Source: Indibacter alkaliphilus LW1 (lineage in GTDB: Bacteria; Bacteroidota; Bacteroidia; Cytophagales; Cyclobacteriaceae). From it: a DNA stretch of 64,000 nucleotides. Below are positions 18,595-27,295 of this stretch, piece by piece. The notes beneath the pieces were generated by a model. That model saw only the letters and a list, made by a program, of their open reading frames with translations, did no database searches and was not told the origin of the DNA. A program made the translations under genes and the position numbers. The stretch spans positions 1 to 64,000 of the forward strand of contig NZ_ALWO02000045.1 in the NCBI RefSeq assembly GCF_000295935.2, read 5' to 3'. The first letter of the stretch is position 1, and the number at the start of each line of letters is the position of its first letter.

Positions 18595-21500
18595 TCAATT
18601 AAACGTATACCTGACTCCAAGCTGCATTTGCCAGACATCTCCGATATTAGCGGTTCTTACAAAACTTCTTGTCGGCAATTCACCACGGGCTGGATTGAGT
18701 TGATAAGTAGGTACATTGGATACCGGATCTATATCCACTATACCAATTGGGGATTCATTGGTGATGATCTGGCCCACCCCCCAGTTATTGTTGAGCATAT
18801 TGGTGAAATTAAAGATATCAGCACGTAGTTGAAGACTGTTTCTCTTTCCGCCTACTTGGATAAAGAAATCCTGTACCACTGAAAAATCAAGCCTTCCCAC
18901 TACCGGAAATTGAACTCCGTTCCTAATGGCGTAATTACCTCTTCGGGTACTCAAATGGGGATCCTGATTGATGAAGTCATTGAATATTTCTCTTTGCTGA
19001 CTTGCCGAAAAAGTAGTTCCATTGACAGTCAATGGAGCAAAGGCCATCTCCTGAAGCTGGGCTTCTGTAGGCACAAAAAGTAGGTCGTTACCGACAATTA
19101 GGTCTCCGTTAACATCTGTATTGTATACATAGGATTCTACACCTTGATTTCTTAGTTCATAAAAAAGAGAAACTGAAGTCGCCATATTTTTAGCGTACTC
19201 TTTACGGTACCCTACCGAACTGATAATTCTATGCCTTTGGTCATCCAAAGAAAAGCCCAATTCCGGGAAATTACTTCCTCTTACAGCATGGATGTTTTCA
19301 TAGGATAAGTAATGTTGTGTATTACCGTCTACCATGTTTTTGGAAACCCCATAGTTGTATGCAGCCATGGCATGTAGGCCGTTGTCGAAGTTTTTCTGAA
19401 GCTGGAAAGTCAGGCTGTAAGCATATCCTTGTGAGGTATTGTCAAGGACCACCGCATTGGTAATGTTAGGATTCCTTCTGTTGGCCTCATCCGAAAACCC
19501 ATAAAGCGGCCTGTTGTCCGGTCCTGCAAGATTTCTTGTAGCGGGCATTAGATTGGAATCATAAAACAATAAGTCAGAAACCTGGGCCGTGTAGATACCT
19601 TCAAATGTACCTACAATACCGCCAAAAAGCTCTTTGTCTATACCGATATTGCTTCTCCATACTTGTGGATTTCTAAAGTTTTGGTCAATATAGGCCAAGT
19701 CGTAGGTATCGGGAGTGCCGCCATTTTGTGGAATGTAGGCATTAGGGTCAGGACTGAAGGGAAAATTACTCGTATTGTCTTCTCTGATCTGCCCCTGAAG
19801 TACTCCGTTGGTGTTGACCATATTGGAAATATTGATGTAAATAGGCCTACCGGAAAACAAACCTGTACCCCCTCTTACCTGAAAAGTCCTATCTCCTTTT
19901 ACATCCCAATTGAAGCCCATTCTAGGGCTCCACATGTATTGTGGAGACGGCAAGCGATCGGTTCTGATACTGATCTGCTCCCCATCTGGTCGCCTAAAGT
20001 CCAGCTCAGCTGCTTCGGGATTGAACCTGGCCGTTTGCCCATAGAAGGGAACATCAAGTCTGACACCTAAGGTTACTTTAAGTCTGTTGGTGACATTGAT
20101 TTCATCTTGGATGTATGCACTGGCAATGTAAGCCTGTGTATTTGCTGTAGGAACACTGCCGTCAGGTAAGGCGGAAAACTGTCTTTGGAACCTTCTTAAT
20201 TCGACCTCTTCACCTGCTACATCACGGTAAAAATCATCCAATGAATTGTAGACATAATGGCCAAAAAAGGTAGGGGTAAAGGTATAGTTGAAATTGAAAT
20301 ATTCGAAGTTGACTCCTGCGGTCAGGGTATGGTTGTTCAGATAAGCGGAAAAATTGTTTTGAAATTGCCATACATCCGAATCCAGCGCTCTGTTGGGTGA
20401 AAGTAAGTCTGTCCCGAAAGAGATATAGTTTCTGCCGCCTTCCAAAATATCCACCATAGGGAAATCTCCGCCTTCCCATGATCTGAAATTCCTGTTAGAG
20501 GTCAGGCCAAACCTGAGTTCATTGGAAAATCTATTGCCGAAGGATGAGTTCAATTCAATTATTCCGGAGTAAATGTTATCATTCAATAGGTAGTTTGAAT
20601 TTTGGAAATTTAGGGAAAACAGGTTTTGGTTTCTTCCACCAAATCCAAGGGAAGTTCTTGCCACAGGCCTTTCTCTTGAAGAAATCAGTGTATTGAACCT
20701 AGCACTCAAATGATGGTGTTCATTGATGTTATAATCAAGTTTGATAAGGAATTTATCTGATACTGTAGGAAGGTTGTAATCTTCGTAAAGGCCGGGATCA
20801 TAGCCGTAATTGCTGATCAGGAGATTTCGCACATCCTCCATGTCTGATTGCAACACACGGGTTACATTGGCTCCTGATCTTCCCGGTGCATCTGCGATAA
20901 AAGGTGAGTTGGGATCAGACCTTCTTTCGGACTCGCCTGAGACAAAAAAGAACAACTTGTCTTTGATGATTGGTCCTCCCAGTCTAAAACCATATTGCTG
21001 AACATTGAAATTTTCGGTAACCACTTCAGTTCCTCTGGCATTTGTTCCTACCATTCGGTCATTCCTATTATTGATAAAAGCTGATCCGCGGAATTCATTG
21101 TCTCCGGATCGGGTAATGGCATTTATTCCTGCACCTGTAAACCCACCTTGGGTGACATCATAGGGGGCAATATTCACCTGAATTTCTTCAATGGCATCCA
21201 GTGAAATGGGGGTGGAGTTGGTAGGCGCTCCTGGAATAGACCCTGTCAGACCAAAGGCATTGTTGAAAATACTTCCATCCAAGGAAAAGTTAATGGATTT
21301 TGGGTCTTGTCCAGCGAAGGATTCACCATTGGATTGCGGAGTAAGTCGGGTGAAGTCCTGTACGCTTCTGCTCAAAGTAGGCATTGTCATCAATGCTTCT
21401 CTATTGATGGTAGTAGCAGCACCTGTTCTTTCATCATTCAGCAAATTGTCCCTAAATCCTGAAACCTCTACAGTTTCCAGGTCGAAATCATCATCGTTGA

Positions 21501-21840
21501 TTTCAAGATCCAAAACAAACCTTTGGCCCAATCTCAGGTTGATGTTGTTGATGATTTTGGTTTCAAATCCAATGAAAGAAACCTCCACCCTGTAAGGGCC
21601 TCCTGTACGCATATTAGGAATGGTGTACCTTCCATTTGTTTGGGAAACAGTTGTATAATTTGTACCAGAAGGCGTATGCACAGCTTGGATGGTGGCACCC
21701 GGTAGGGGATCTCCTAAATCATCTGTGATAAGCCCGGTGAGGCCTGATGTGGTGGTTCCTTGACCGTAGGATGGCAATGACATAATTGCCACCAAAAAAA
21801 GGGATATAAGGATAAACTTAAGGATTTCTAGGGTTTTCAT
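18595..21840 (-). CDS. TonB-dependent receptor, Oar-like
   Basis: 1081 residues. Signal peptide to about residue 26 (PSYGQ), then a carboxypeptidase-regulatory-like domain (LTGLITDDLGDPLPGATI..., about 30-120), a plug with SLDGSIFNNAFG and DAIEEIQVNIAPYDVTQGG (about 140-250), and a long barrel ending GDVWQMQLGVRYTFN with the C-terminal aromatic typical of outer-membrane proteins. Length and layout match Oar-type receptors rather than siderophore receptors; the ligand is unknown. Transcribed divergently from the second receptor. Confidence 0.85.
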   Translation of the reverse strand: MKTLEILKFILISLFLVAIMSLPSYGQGTTTSGLTGLITDDLGDPLPGATIQAVHTPSGTNYTTVSQTNGRYTIPNMRTGGPYRVEVSFIGFETKIINNINLRLGQRFVLDLEINDDDFDLETVEVSGFRDNLLNDERTGAATTINREALMTMPTLSRSVQDFTRLTPQSNGESFAGQDPKSINFSLDGSIFNNAFGLTGSIPGAPTNSTPISLDAIEEIQVNIAPYDVTQGGFTGAGINAITRSGDNEFRGSAFINNRNDRMVGTNARGTEVVTENFNVQQYGFRLGGPIIKDKLFFFVSGESERRSDPNSPFIADAPGRSGANVTRVLQSDMEDVRNLLISNYGYDPGLYEDYNLPTVSDKFLIKLDYNINEHHHLSARFNTLISSRERPVARTSLGFGGRNQNLFSLNFQNSNYLLNDNIYSGIIELNSSFGNRFSNELRFGLTSNRNFRSWEGGDFPMVDILEGGRNYISFGTDLLSPNRALDSDVWQFQNNFSAYLNNHTLTAGVNFEYFNFNYTFTPTFFGHYVYNSLDDFYRDVAGEEVELRRFQRQFSALPDGSVPTANTQAYIASAYIQDEINVTNRLKVTLGVRLDVPFYGQTARFNPEAAELDFRRPDGEQISIRTDRLPSPQYMWSPRMGFNWDVKGDRTFQVRGGTGLFSGRPIYINISNMVNTNGVLQGQIREDNTSNFPFSPDPNAYIPQNGGTPDTYDLAYIDQNFRNPQVWRSNIGIDKELFGGIVGTFEGIYTAQVSDLLFYDSNLMPATRNLAGPDNRPLYGFSDEANRRNPNITNAVVLDNTSQGYAYSLTFQLQKNFDNGLHAMAAYNYGVSKNMVDGNTQHYLSYENIHAVRGSNFPELGFSLDDQRHRIISSVGYRKEYAKNMATSVSLFYELRNQGVESYVYNTDVNGDLIVGNDLLFVPTEAQLQEMAFAPLTVNGTTFSASQQREIFNDFINQDPHLSTRRGNYAIRNGVQFPVVGRLDFSVVQDFFIQVGGKRNSLQLRADIFNFTNMLNNNWGVGQIITNESPIGIVDIDPVSNVPTYQLNPARGELPTRSFVRTANIGDVWQMQLGVRYTFN

Positions 21841-22134
21841 GGAGACAACCTTTGGTTATGGAAATTTATTTTAACCAAGTCTATGCCCTTAATAAATAAT
21901 ATGGTATAAGTGTGATTATAAGGATTAAAATATGGTTTGATAAGATTTTATATGTAGAATGTTTCTACACATGATGGAATATATCTACACTTTTAATTCA
22001 CTTCAATGATGAATAATTGGACCTTTCGATTTTTTTACAATTTAAAACCTATAAAAAAGATAGGGTATGTAGGATAATAAAAATTTTGATTTAATTTTGA
22101 GAAATATAATTCATACCTTAACAATAGGATATAT
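21841..22134. promoter_or_regulatory. Divergent promoter region between two TonB receptors
   Basis: 294 bp of AT-rich DNA between opposed start codons. It contains a repeated TCTACAC segment (within 21961-21995) but no exact TAnnTTTG box. Both receptors should be driven from here. Confidence 0.4.
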
Positions 22135-24699
22135 ATGATATATAAATACAGATTTGTTGCAGTGATGGTCATTTTTTTGTGGTCAGGTTTTACTTACGGT
22201 CAGCAAGATGTTGCCGGACATGTACTGGATTCAAATGGCTTAGCACTAGAAGGAGCAACTATTATTGCTCGGAAGCAAAATCAGTTTGTTCTTTCAGATA
22301 AGGAAGGAAAATTTGTTATGAAGTCCCTTGATGGTTTTCCTTTGAAATTGGAGGTCAGTTATGTGGGATTCCAACCACAATCTTTCTTGTTGGATGCTCC
22401 CTCTTTGGACTTGAAAATTATTTTGGAGGAAGATAACATGTTGGGGGAAGTAATTGTCACTTCAAGAAGGAGACAAGAAGAAATCCAAGCTGTACCCATT
22501 CCGGTTTCTGTAGTCAGTGGAGCCTTATTGGAAGAAACCCAGGCTTTTAATGTCAATAGATTAAAGGAGTTGGTACCCACCATACAACTCTATTCTTCCA
22601 ACCCAAGAAATACAACTTTGAATATCAGGGGATTGGGTTCCACCTTCGGACTTACCAATGATGGGATTGATCCAGGTGTAGGGTTTTATGTAGATGGTGT
22701 TTACTATGCTAGACCAGCTGTGACAGCACTTGACTTTATAGATGTAGATCAAATTGAAGTATTGCGCGGTCCACTAGGAACTCTGTTTGGGAAAAATACC
22801 ACATCTGGGGCATTTAACATTACCACACGTAGACCTAGATTTCAACTGGACGCCACTATAGAATCAAGTTTTGGCAATTTTGGCTTTGTACAGACCCGAG
22901 GCTCGGTCACAGGTCCACTATCTCAAAAGCTGGCAGCAAGATTGTCTTTTTCCGGTACCAAAAGGGATGGATTGCTCTATAATGTAACTACTCAGAAGCA
23001 CACCAATGATTTAAATAACCTTGGTTTAAGGGGACAATTACTCTATGTGCCATCCGAAAAGGTGGAGGTTTTAGTGGCAGGGGATTTTACCAGACAAAGG
23101 CCTGATGGTTATGCCCAGGTAATAGCCGGTGTGGTGGAGACCAGAAGAGCATCATTCAGGCAATTCAACCAAATCATCAGCGATCTGAATTATTCCCTTC
23201 CAAGTACCAATCCTTTTGATCGAATTATTGACCATGATACCCCATGGAGATCAGGAAATGATTTGGGAGGCGTATCGGTCAATGTGGATGCAGATATCTG
23301 GGGAGGTACCTTAACATCGACTTCTGCTTGGAGGTATTGGAACTGGGATCCTTCCAATGACCGGGATTTTACCGGACTAGAGGCTTTAAGTCTTTCTCAG
23401 GCACCATCTAGGCACGATCAATGGTCTCAGGAAATTCGCTATGCAGGTGATATTTCCAATAATCTTACTGGAGTGGTAGGTGTCTATGCCCTTTGGCAAG
23501 ACTTGCGTTCTACGCCTTACCATACAGAAGAATCAGGTATCCATCAGTGGAGATTTATCCAAAGCAATCAAAGTCCACTATGGGGAACACCTGGTTTGTT
23601 GGAAGGTTATGGGATAAGGACCACCAATAGTTTGTTGTCTTTTAGTGGTGCTGTATTTGGCCAATTGGATTGGAAAATCAATGATAAGTTTAACCTGCTA
23701 CCTGGTTTAAGGTGGAACTATGATGAGAAGCAGGTATATTTTAATAGGCAAACTTATGGAGGTCTCCAGACAGATGACCCAGAGCTATTGGCTTTACAAA
23801 GAGCTGTTTACAATGACCAGGAATTTGAGGCTGTTGTAGATGAATCCAATTTTTCGGGACAAATTACTTTAGCTTACAGGCCTAGCCAAAGAATAAATAC
23901 CTTTGCCACATTTTCCACTAGCTTCAAGCCGGTAGGAATCAATTTGGGTGGATTGCCACGGGAAGATGGAAGAAACATGTTGGAATTGGCAAGGATAGAA
24001 CCAGAATACGTAATCCATTATGAAGTTGGGGTAAAAACTAACCCTTCGAGCAGATCTACTTTGAACTTGGTCTTTCATAATTCTGACATTACCAATTTCC
24101 AGGCTTTGGTACAGACTCCGGATCTTTCGGTCAACCGGGGATATTTGGCAAATGCAGAGCAAGTAAGGGTAAGAGGAGCGGAGTTGGACTGGACCTATCG
24201 GAACAATAAGAACTTCAATACTTTCGGTTCCATAGCATTGACCGACGCGAAATACATAAAATTCACCAATGCTCCTGTGCCTTTGGAGGAGGTAGGAGGG
24301 GAAAGCTTTAAAGATATTTCCGGAGGAAGACTGCCAGGGGTATCCAAGTGGGCAGGTTCTTTTGGAGTTGAATGGTCTACAGATGCCAAGTTATCTGGAA
24401 TTGAAGGCAAGTTCTTTGTTGGATCCGAACTTTTCTTTAGGTCTGAATTTTCGAGCAGCCCATCCCCATCCCAATATCTGAATATTGATGGCTATGCCTT
24501 ATTGAATGCGAGAACTGGATTCAGGGCGCCAAACGGATTCTCATTCTTTTTATGGTCGAGAAACTTGACAGATACGGATTATTTTGAATTGCTCCTGCCA
24601 GGTGCAGGAAATGCTGGACATTATGCTGGAGTGCTAGGAGATCCAAGGACATTTGGAATTACCATGAAATTTGTTTTGGAAGGTAATCATAAAAACTAG
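22135..24699 (+). CDS. TonB-dependent receptor, siderophore/vitamin type
   Basis: 854 residues. Signal peptide to about residue 23 (FTYGQ), a carboxypeptidase-regulatory-like domain (VAGHVLDSNGLALEGATI), then the plug (LNIRGLGSTFGLTNDGIDPG, VDGVYYARPA, IEVLRGPLGTLFGKNTTSGAFN) and a 22-strand-type barrel with the late SFFLWSRNLTDTDYFEL segment. The FGKNTTSGAFN plug motif is characteristic of FyuA/iron-complex-like receptors, so ferric-siderophore or similar uptake is likely. The last residues are KFVLEGNHKN. An Rrf2 regulator lies 117 bp downstream on the same strand. Confidence 0.85.
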   Translation: MIYKYRFVAVMVIFLWSGFTYGQQDVAGHVLDSNGLALEGATIIARKQNQFVLSDKEGKFVMKSLDGFPLKLEVSYVGFQPQSFLLDAPSLDLKIILEEDNMLGEVIVTSRRRQEEIQAVPIPVSVVSGALLEETQAFNVNRLKELVPTIQLYSSNPRNTTLNIRGLGSTFGLTNDGIDPGVGFYVDGVYYARPAVTALDFIDVDQIEVLRGPLGTLFGKNTTSGAFNITTRRPRFQLDATIESSFGNFGFVQTRGSVTGPLSQKLAARLSFSGTKRDGLLYNVTTQKHTNDLNNLGLRGQLLYVPSEKVEVLVAGDFTRQRPDGYAQVIAGVVETRRASFRQFNQIISDLNYSLPSTNPFDRIIDHDTPWRSGNDLGGVSVNVDADIWGGTLTSTSAWRYWNWDPSNDRDFTGLEALSLSQAPSRHDQWSQEIRYAGDISNNLTGVVGVYALWQDLRSTPYHTEESGIHQWRFIQSNQSPLWGTPGLLEGYGIRTTNSLLSFSGAVFGQLDWKINDKFNLLPGLRWNYDEKQVYFNRQTYGGLQTDDPELLALQRAVYNDQEFEAVVDESNFSGQITLAYRPSQRINTFATFSTSFKPVGINLGGLPREDGRNMLELARIEPEYVIHYEVGVKTNPSSRSTLNLVFHNSDITNFQALVQTPDLSVNRGYLANAEQVRVRGAELDWTYRNNKNFNTFGSIALTDAKYIKFTNAPVPLEEVGGESFKDISGGRLPGVSKWAGSFGVEWSTDAKLSGIEGKFFVGSELFFRSEFSSSPSPSQYLNIDGYALLNARTGFRAPNGFSFFLWSRNLTDTDYFELLLPGAGNAGHYAGVLGDPRTFGITMKFVLEGNHKN

Positions 24700-24816
24700 T
24701 TTACAGGTTGACCTGCTATCAAAGCCTTTTCTTTGCTTTAAAAAATTCAATATTTGGAATAAAAATCCATATCGATGAATACATATTTTGTATTTTGGAC
24801 ATTCTAAAATATTGAT

Positions 24817-25227
24817 ATGCTTTCCAAAAGAGCCAAATACGCCATAAAAACAATTCTTTTTCTATACGAAAACCAAAATCAAGTTCCAATTTCAGCCAGG
24901 ACAATTTCCAAGGCTGAAAATATTCCTTATAAGTTTCTGGAAAACATCTTAAGAGACCTGAAGTCACATCAGATAGTCAAAAGCCTTCGTGGAGCTGAAG
25001 GGGGATATTCTTTAGGGAAAGATCCCGCCATTATTTCCGTGGCAGAACTCATGAGAGTGATTGATGGCCCTATAGCCTTAATTCCATGCGTTTCGGAGAA
25101 TTTTTACGAATCCTGCAATGAATGCAAAGATGAGGAAACATGCCGGATAAGGAAAATATTCGGGCAGCTCAGAGACGAAATGCTTAAGGTGCTGAAAAGC
25201 TCTATTGTAGATTTATCCAAACTGTAG
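24817..25227 (+). CDS. Rrf2 family transcriptional regulator with four cysteines
   Basis: 136 residues. N-terminal winged helix-turn-helix (KRAKYAIKTILFLYE, IPYKFLENILRDLKSHQIVKS, RGAEGGYSL) and a C-terminal helix. Cys91, Cys100, Cys103 and Cys109 lie in the region where IscR/NsrR/RsrR bind an iron-sulfur cluster, so a redox-, iron- or NO-sensing cluster is plausible. The cluster type cannot be told. Position just behind the receptor gene suggests that it may control iron uptake. Confidence 0.85.
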   Translation: MLSKRAKYAIKTILFLYENQNQVPISARTISKAENIPYKFLENILRDLKSHQIVKSLRGAEGGYSLGKDPAIISVAELMRVIDGPIALIPCVSENFYESCNECKDEETCRIRKIFGQLRDEMLKVLKSSIVDLSKL

Positions 25228-25231
25228 TTTT

Positions 25232-26332
25232 TCAGGCCCCTTCGGTATGATCCACCCATTTGCCATCCAAAGTCATATAGCTTTTCATGCAGTCAGCCGT
25301 CATACAGCTGTGGACAGGAAGTATGCCGATCAGGTCACCGACTTTGACATTGGCAAGTAGTTCATCAGAAGCTTGTACCAAACCATGCTCTTGAGAAATG
25401 CTTTTCAGAAATGAACGCTCTGAAGGAATGGTCCAGCCCTTATCATTTAGCAGTACTACCTCTCCGAAATTTTTACTTCCATCTGCTTCCAAAAGTACAT
25501 CCTTGGCCAAATGAACACCTCCTCCATGGATCAGAATTTCTTTCTTGGTCTTCTTGATGTCCACTACCGGAACAGCCAAGGCTACGGCTACATCTTCTCT
25601 TTTGCAAGAACCTAGGTTGACCTGCATCAAATCGAAAAACACAAAATTGCCCGGCCCAATCTGGTCCACATCACCAAAATCATCCACAACAGCACAGCCA
25701 GGCGTATCACCTACCCGGGTTTTTAATTCAGGATATTCTGTGCTGTATTTGTTTTTAAGCATGCTCAGGGCTGCAATACTTTCCTCATAGATTTTGTGTT
25801 TGTCGGCTGTATAATAAGTGTGGCCAGGGTGTATATAGAAGCCTTTAAATTGAAGCTTATCTGTAGTCTTGGCAGTTCTTAGGATCTCTTCTATCAGACC
25901 AAAATCTGACACTTCTACTCCCGTACGACCGTAGCCTGCATCTATTTCAATGAAAAACCCTACTGTATTACTCAGATGCTTCACAAGATGATCGGTAACT
26001 GCTTTATTGATCAACTGAACAGAAATACTTTGTTTAGAAGCCAGTTGATTTAAAGTATGAACCTCAAGTGGGTTAAATGGAAATGCAATATGGATATTGT
26101 CCCAACCTTTATCACAAAAATAAGCTGCCATCTTGATTGAAGAAACAGTAAGCTCTTTGATGCCATATTCTTTGGCCCATTCACCAACCTGAAGGGATTG
26201 TGCTGTTTTGAAATGAGGAACTAGCTCTTTACCCTGTTTCTGCGCTTTTGTAGCCATAGATTCTAAGTTATTTCTGCAGATTTGCTCATTGAGTAAGAGG
26301 GTAGGAGAGGTGATGCTTTCTAGGTATGACAT
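25232..26332 (-). CDS. D-threonine aldolase/D-serine dehydratase-like PLP enzyme
   Basis: 366 residues, fold-type III PLP enzyme. The PLP lysine is in LVPHFKTAQS near residue 43; FIEIDAGYGRTGV and GFYIHPGHTYY follow. The C-terminal domain carries the metal-binding His/Cys pair in PVHSCMTAD. This combination is typical of the D-threonine aldolase / D-serine dehydratase (DSD1) family, which cleaves or dehydrates D-hydroxy amino acids. Convergent with the Rrf2 gene, 4 bp apart. Exact substrate uncertain. Confidence 0.8.
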   Translation of the reverse strand: MSYLESITSPTLLLNEQICRNNLESMATKAQKQGKELVPHFKTAQSLQVGEWAKEYGIKELTVSSIKMAAYFCDKGWDNIHIAFPFNPLEVHTLNQLASKQSISVQLINKAVTDHLVKHLSNTVGFFIEIDAGYGRTGVEVSDFGLIEEILRTAKTTDKLQFKGFYIHPGHTYYTADKHKIYEESIAALSMLKNKYSTEYPELKTRVGDTPGCAVVDDFGDVDQIGPGNFVFFDLMQVNLGSCKREDVAVALAVPVVDIKKTKKEILIHGGGVHLAKDVLLEADGSKNFGEVVLLNDKGWTIPSERSFLKSISQEHGLVQASDELLANVKVGDLIGILPVHSCMTADCMKSYMTLDGKWVDHTEGA

Positions 26333-26588
26333 TTGTCTTTATTGGTTCTTTGTTAATTGAATAGACGAAAAATAAGAAAGAAAGCAGAGAGATGAAACTC
26401 TTTTGCTTCAAGTCTTCAGGCATGGACCATTATATTTAAGTTTAAAGACTTTTTAAGTTCCCCACTAAGGCATAAGAAAAGGATGACATTTATCACTTAA
26501 ATGGGTCTCTGAATCTTGAACTCAGTTTTAACCATTAACTATTAACAACTTCAATCAAATACACAGTTACCCAATTCTTTATCAAAAC

Positions 26589-26996
26589 CTATTTCTCCTT
26601 AAAATCCAAACTCACTGAGTTGATACAGTAACGTATGCCTCCTTTGTCCTTTGGACCGTCCGGAAAGCGGTGACCAAGATGTCCACCACAGTTGGCACAA
26701 AGGATTTCCTCCCTGATCATAAAATGTGAATAATCCATCTCTACCTCTACAGCTTCAGGTCTGATTGGTTTGGTGAAGGAAGGCCAGCCACATCCGCTAT
26801 CGTACTTTTCAGAGGAATGAAAAATCTCATTTCCACAGGCTTTGCATTCATATATTCCTGTATCCTTATTGAGGTAATATTGGCCTGTAAAAGGACGCTC
26901 TGTACCTTTTTCTCTCAATACATGGAAACTGTCCGGATCCAGTTCTTTTCTCCATGTTTCATCATCTTTTTCAATTGGATATTTCTTCTTACTCAT
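26589..26996 (-). CDS. msrB: Peptide-methionine (R)-S-oxide reductase
   Basis: 135 residues, full length for MsrB. Zinc-binding CxxC pairs are at Cys51/Cys54 and Cys100/Cys103; the catalytic Cys124 sits in IRYCINSVSLDF. SGCGWPSF and GGHLGHRFPDGP are hallmark segments. It repairs oxidised methionine residues in proteins, normally in the cytoplasm; no signal peptide is seen. Stands alone. Confidence 0.95.
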   Translation of the reverse strand: MSKKKYPIEKDDETWRKELDPDSFHVLREKGTERPFTGQYYLNKDTGIYECKACGNEIFHSSEKYDSGCGWPSFTKPIRPEAVEVEMDYSHFMIREEILCANCGGHLGHRFPDGPKDKGGIRYCINSVSLDFKEK

Positions 26997-27295
26997 AATT
27001 TCTTTTTTCTAATAATATAATCCGAATTGGAGGCAATAGGTTTGGATAAGGTTATATTTTAATGTGTATATCCGCAAATAGACCAGTAACCAATTTGTAA
27101 TGGGTCTTGAACCCTGATATTAATGAATACTAGATCCGCCACAGCGAACAAGTTATTCTTTGATAACTTGTCCCTGTTTATCGGGATTGGTTTGAAATCG
27201 TAGATTTATTCTATTGCGAAGATTCTATTGGTAAGAAAGCGGACAATCATAAATCCTTTTATCAGGAGGGTATTAGATTTTGCAACTTAACTAAA
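26997..27295. other. Intergenic region with hairpin
   Basis: No gene seen. A perfect 9-bp hairpin, ACAAGTTAT (27148-27156) and ATAACTTGT (27163-27171), sits between converging and diverging signals and may be a weak terminator. The following TCCCTGTTTATCGGGATTGG resembles, in reverse complement, the CCCGATGAACCGGGA stretch at about 11150. Confidence 0.4.

Noticed and set aside
27148-27185. Small RNA gene
   Set aside because: A hairpin is present but no promoter box or T-tail defines a transcript.
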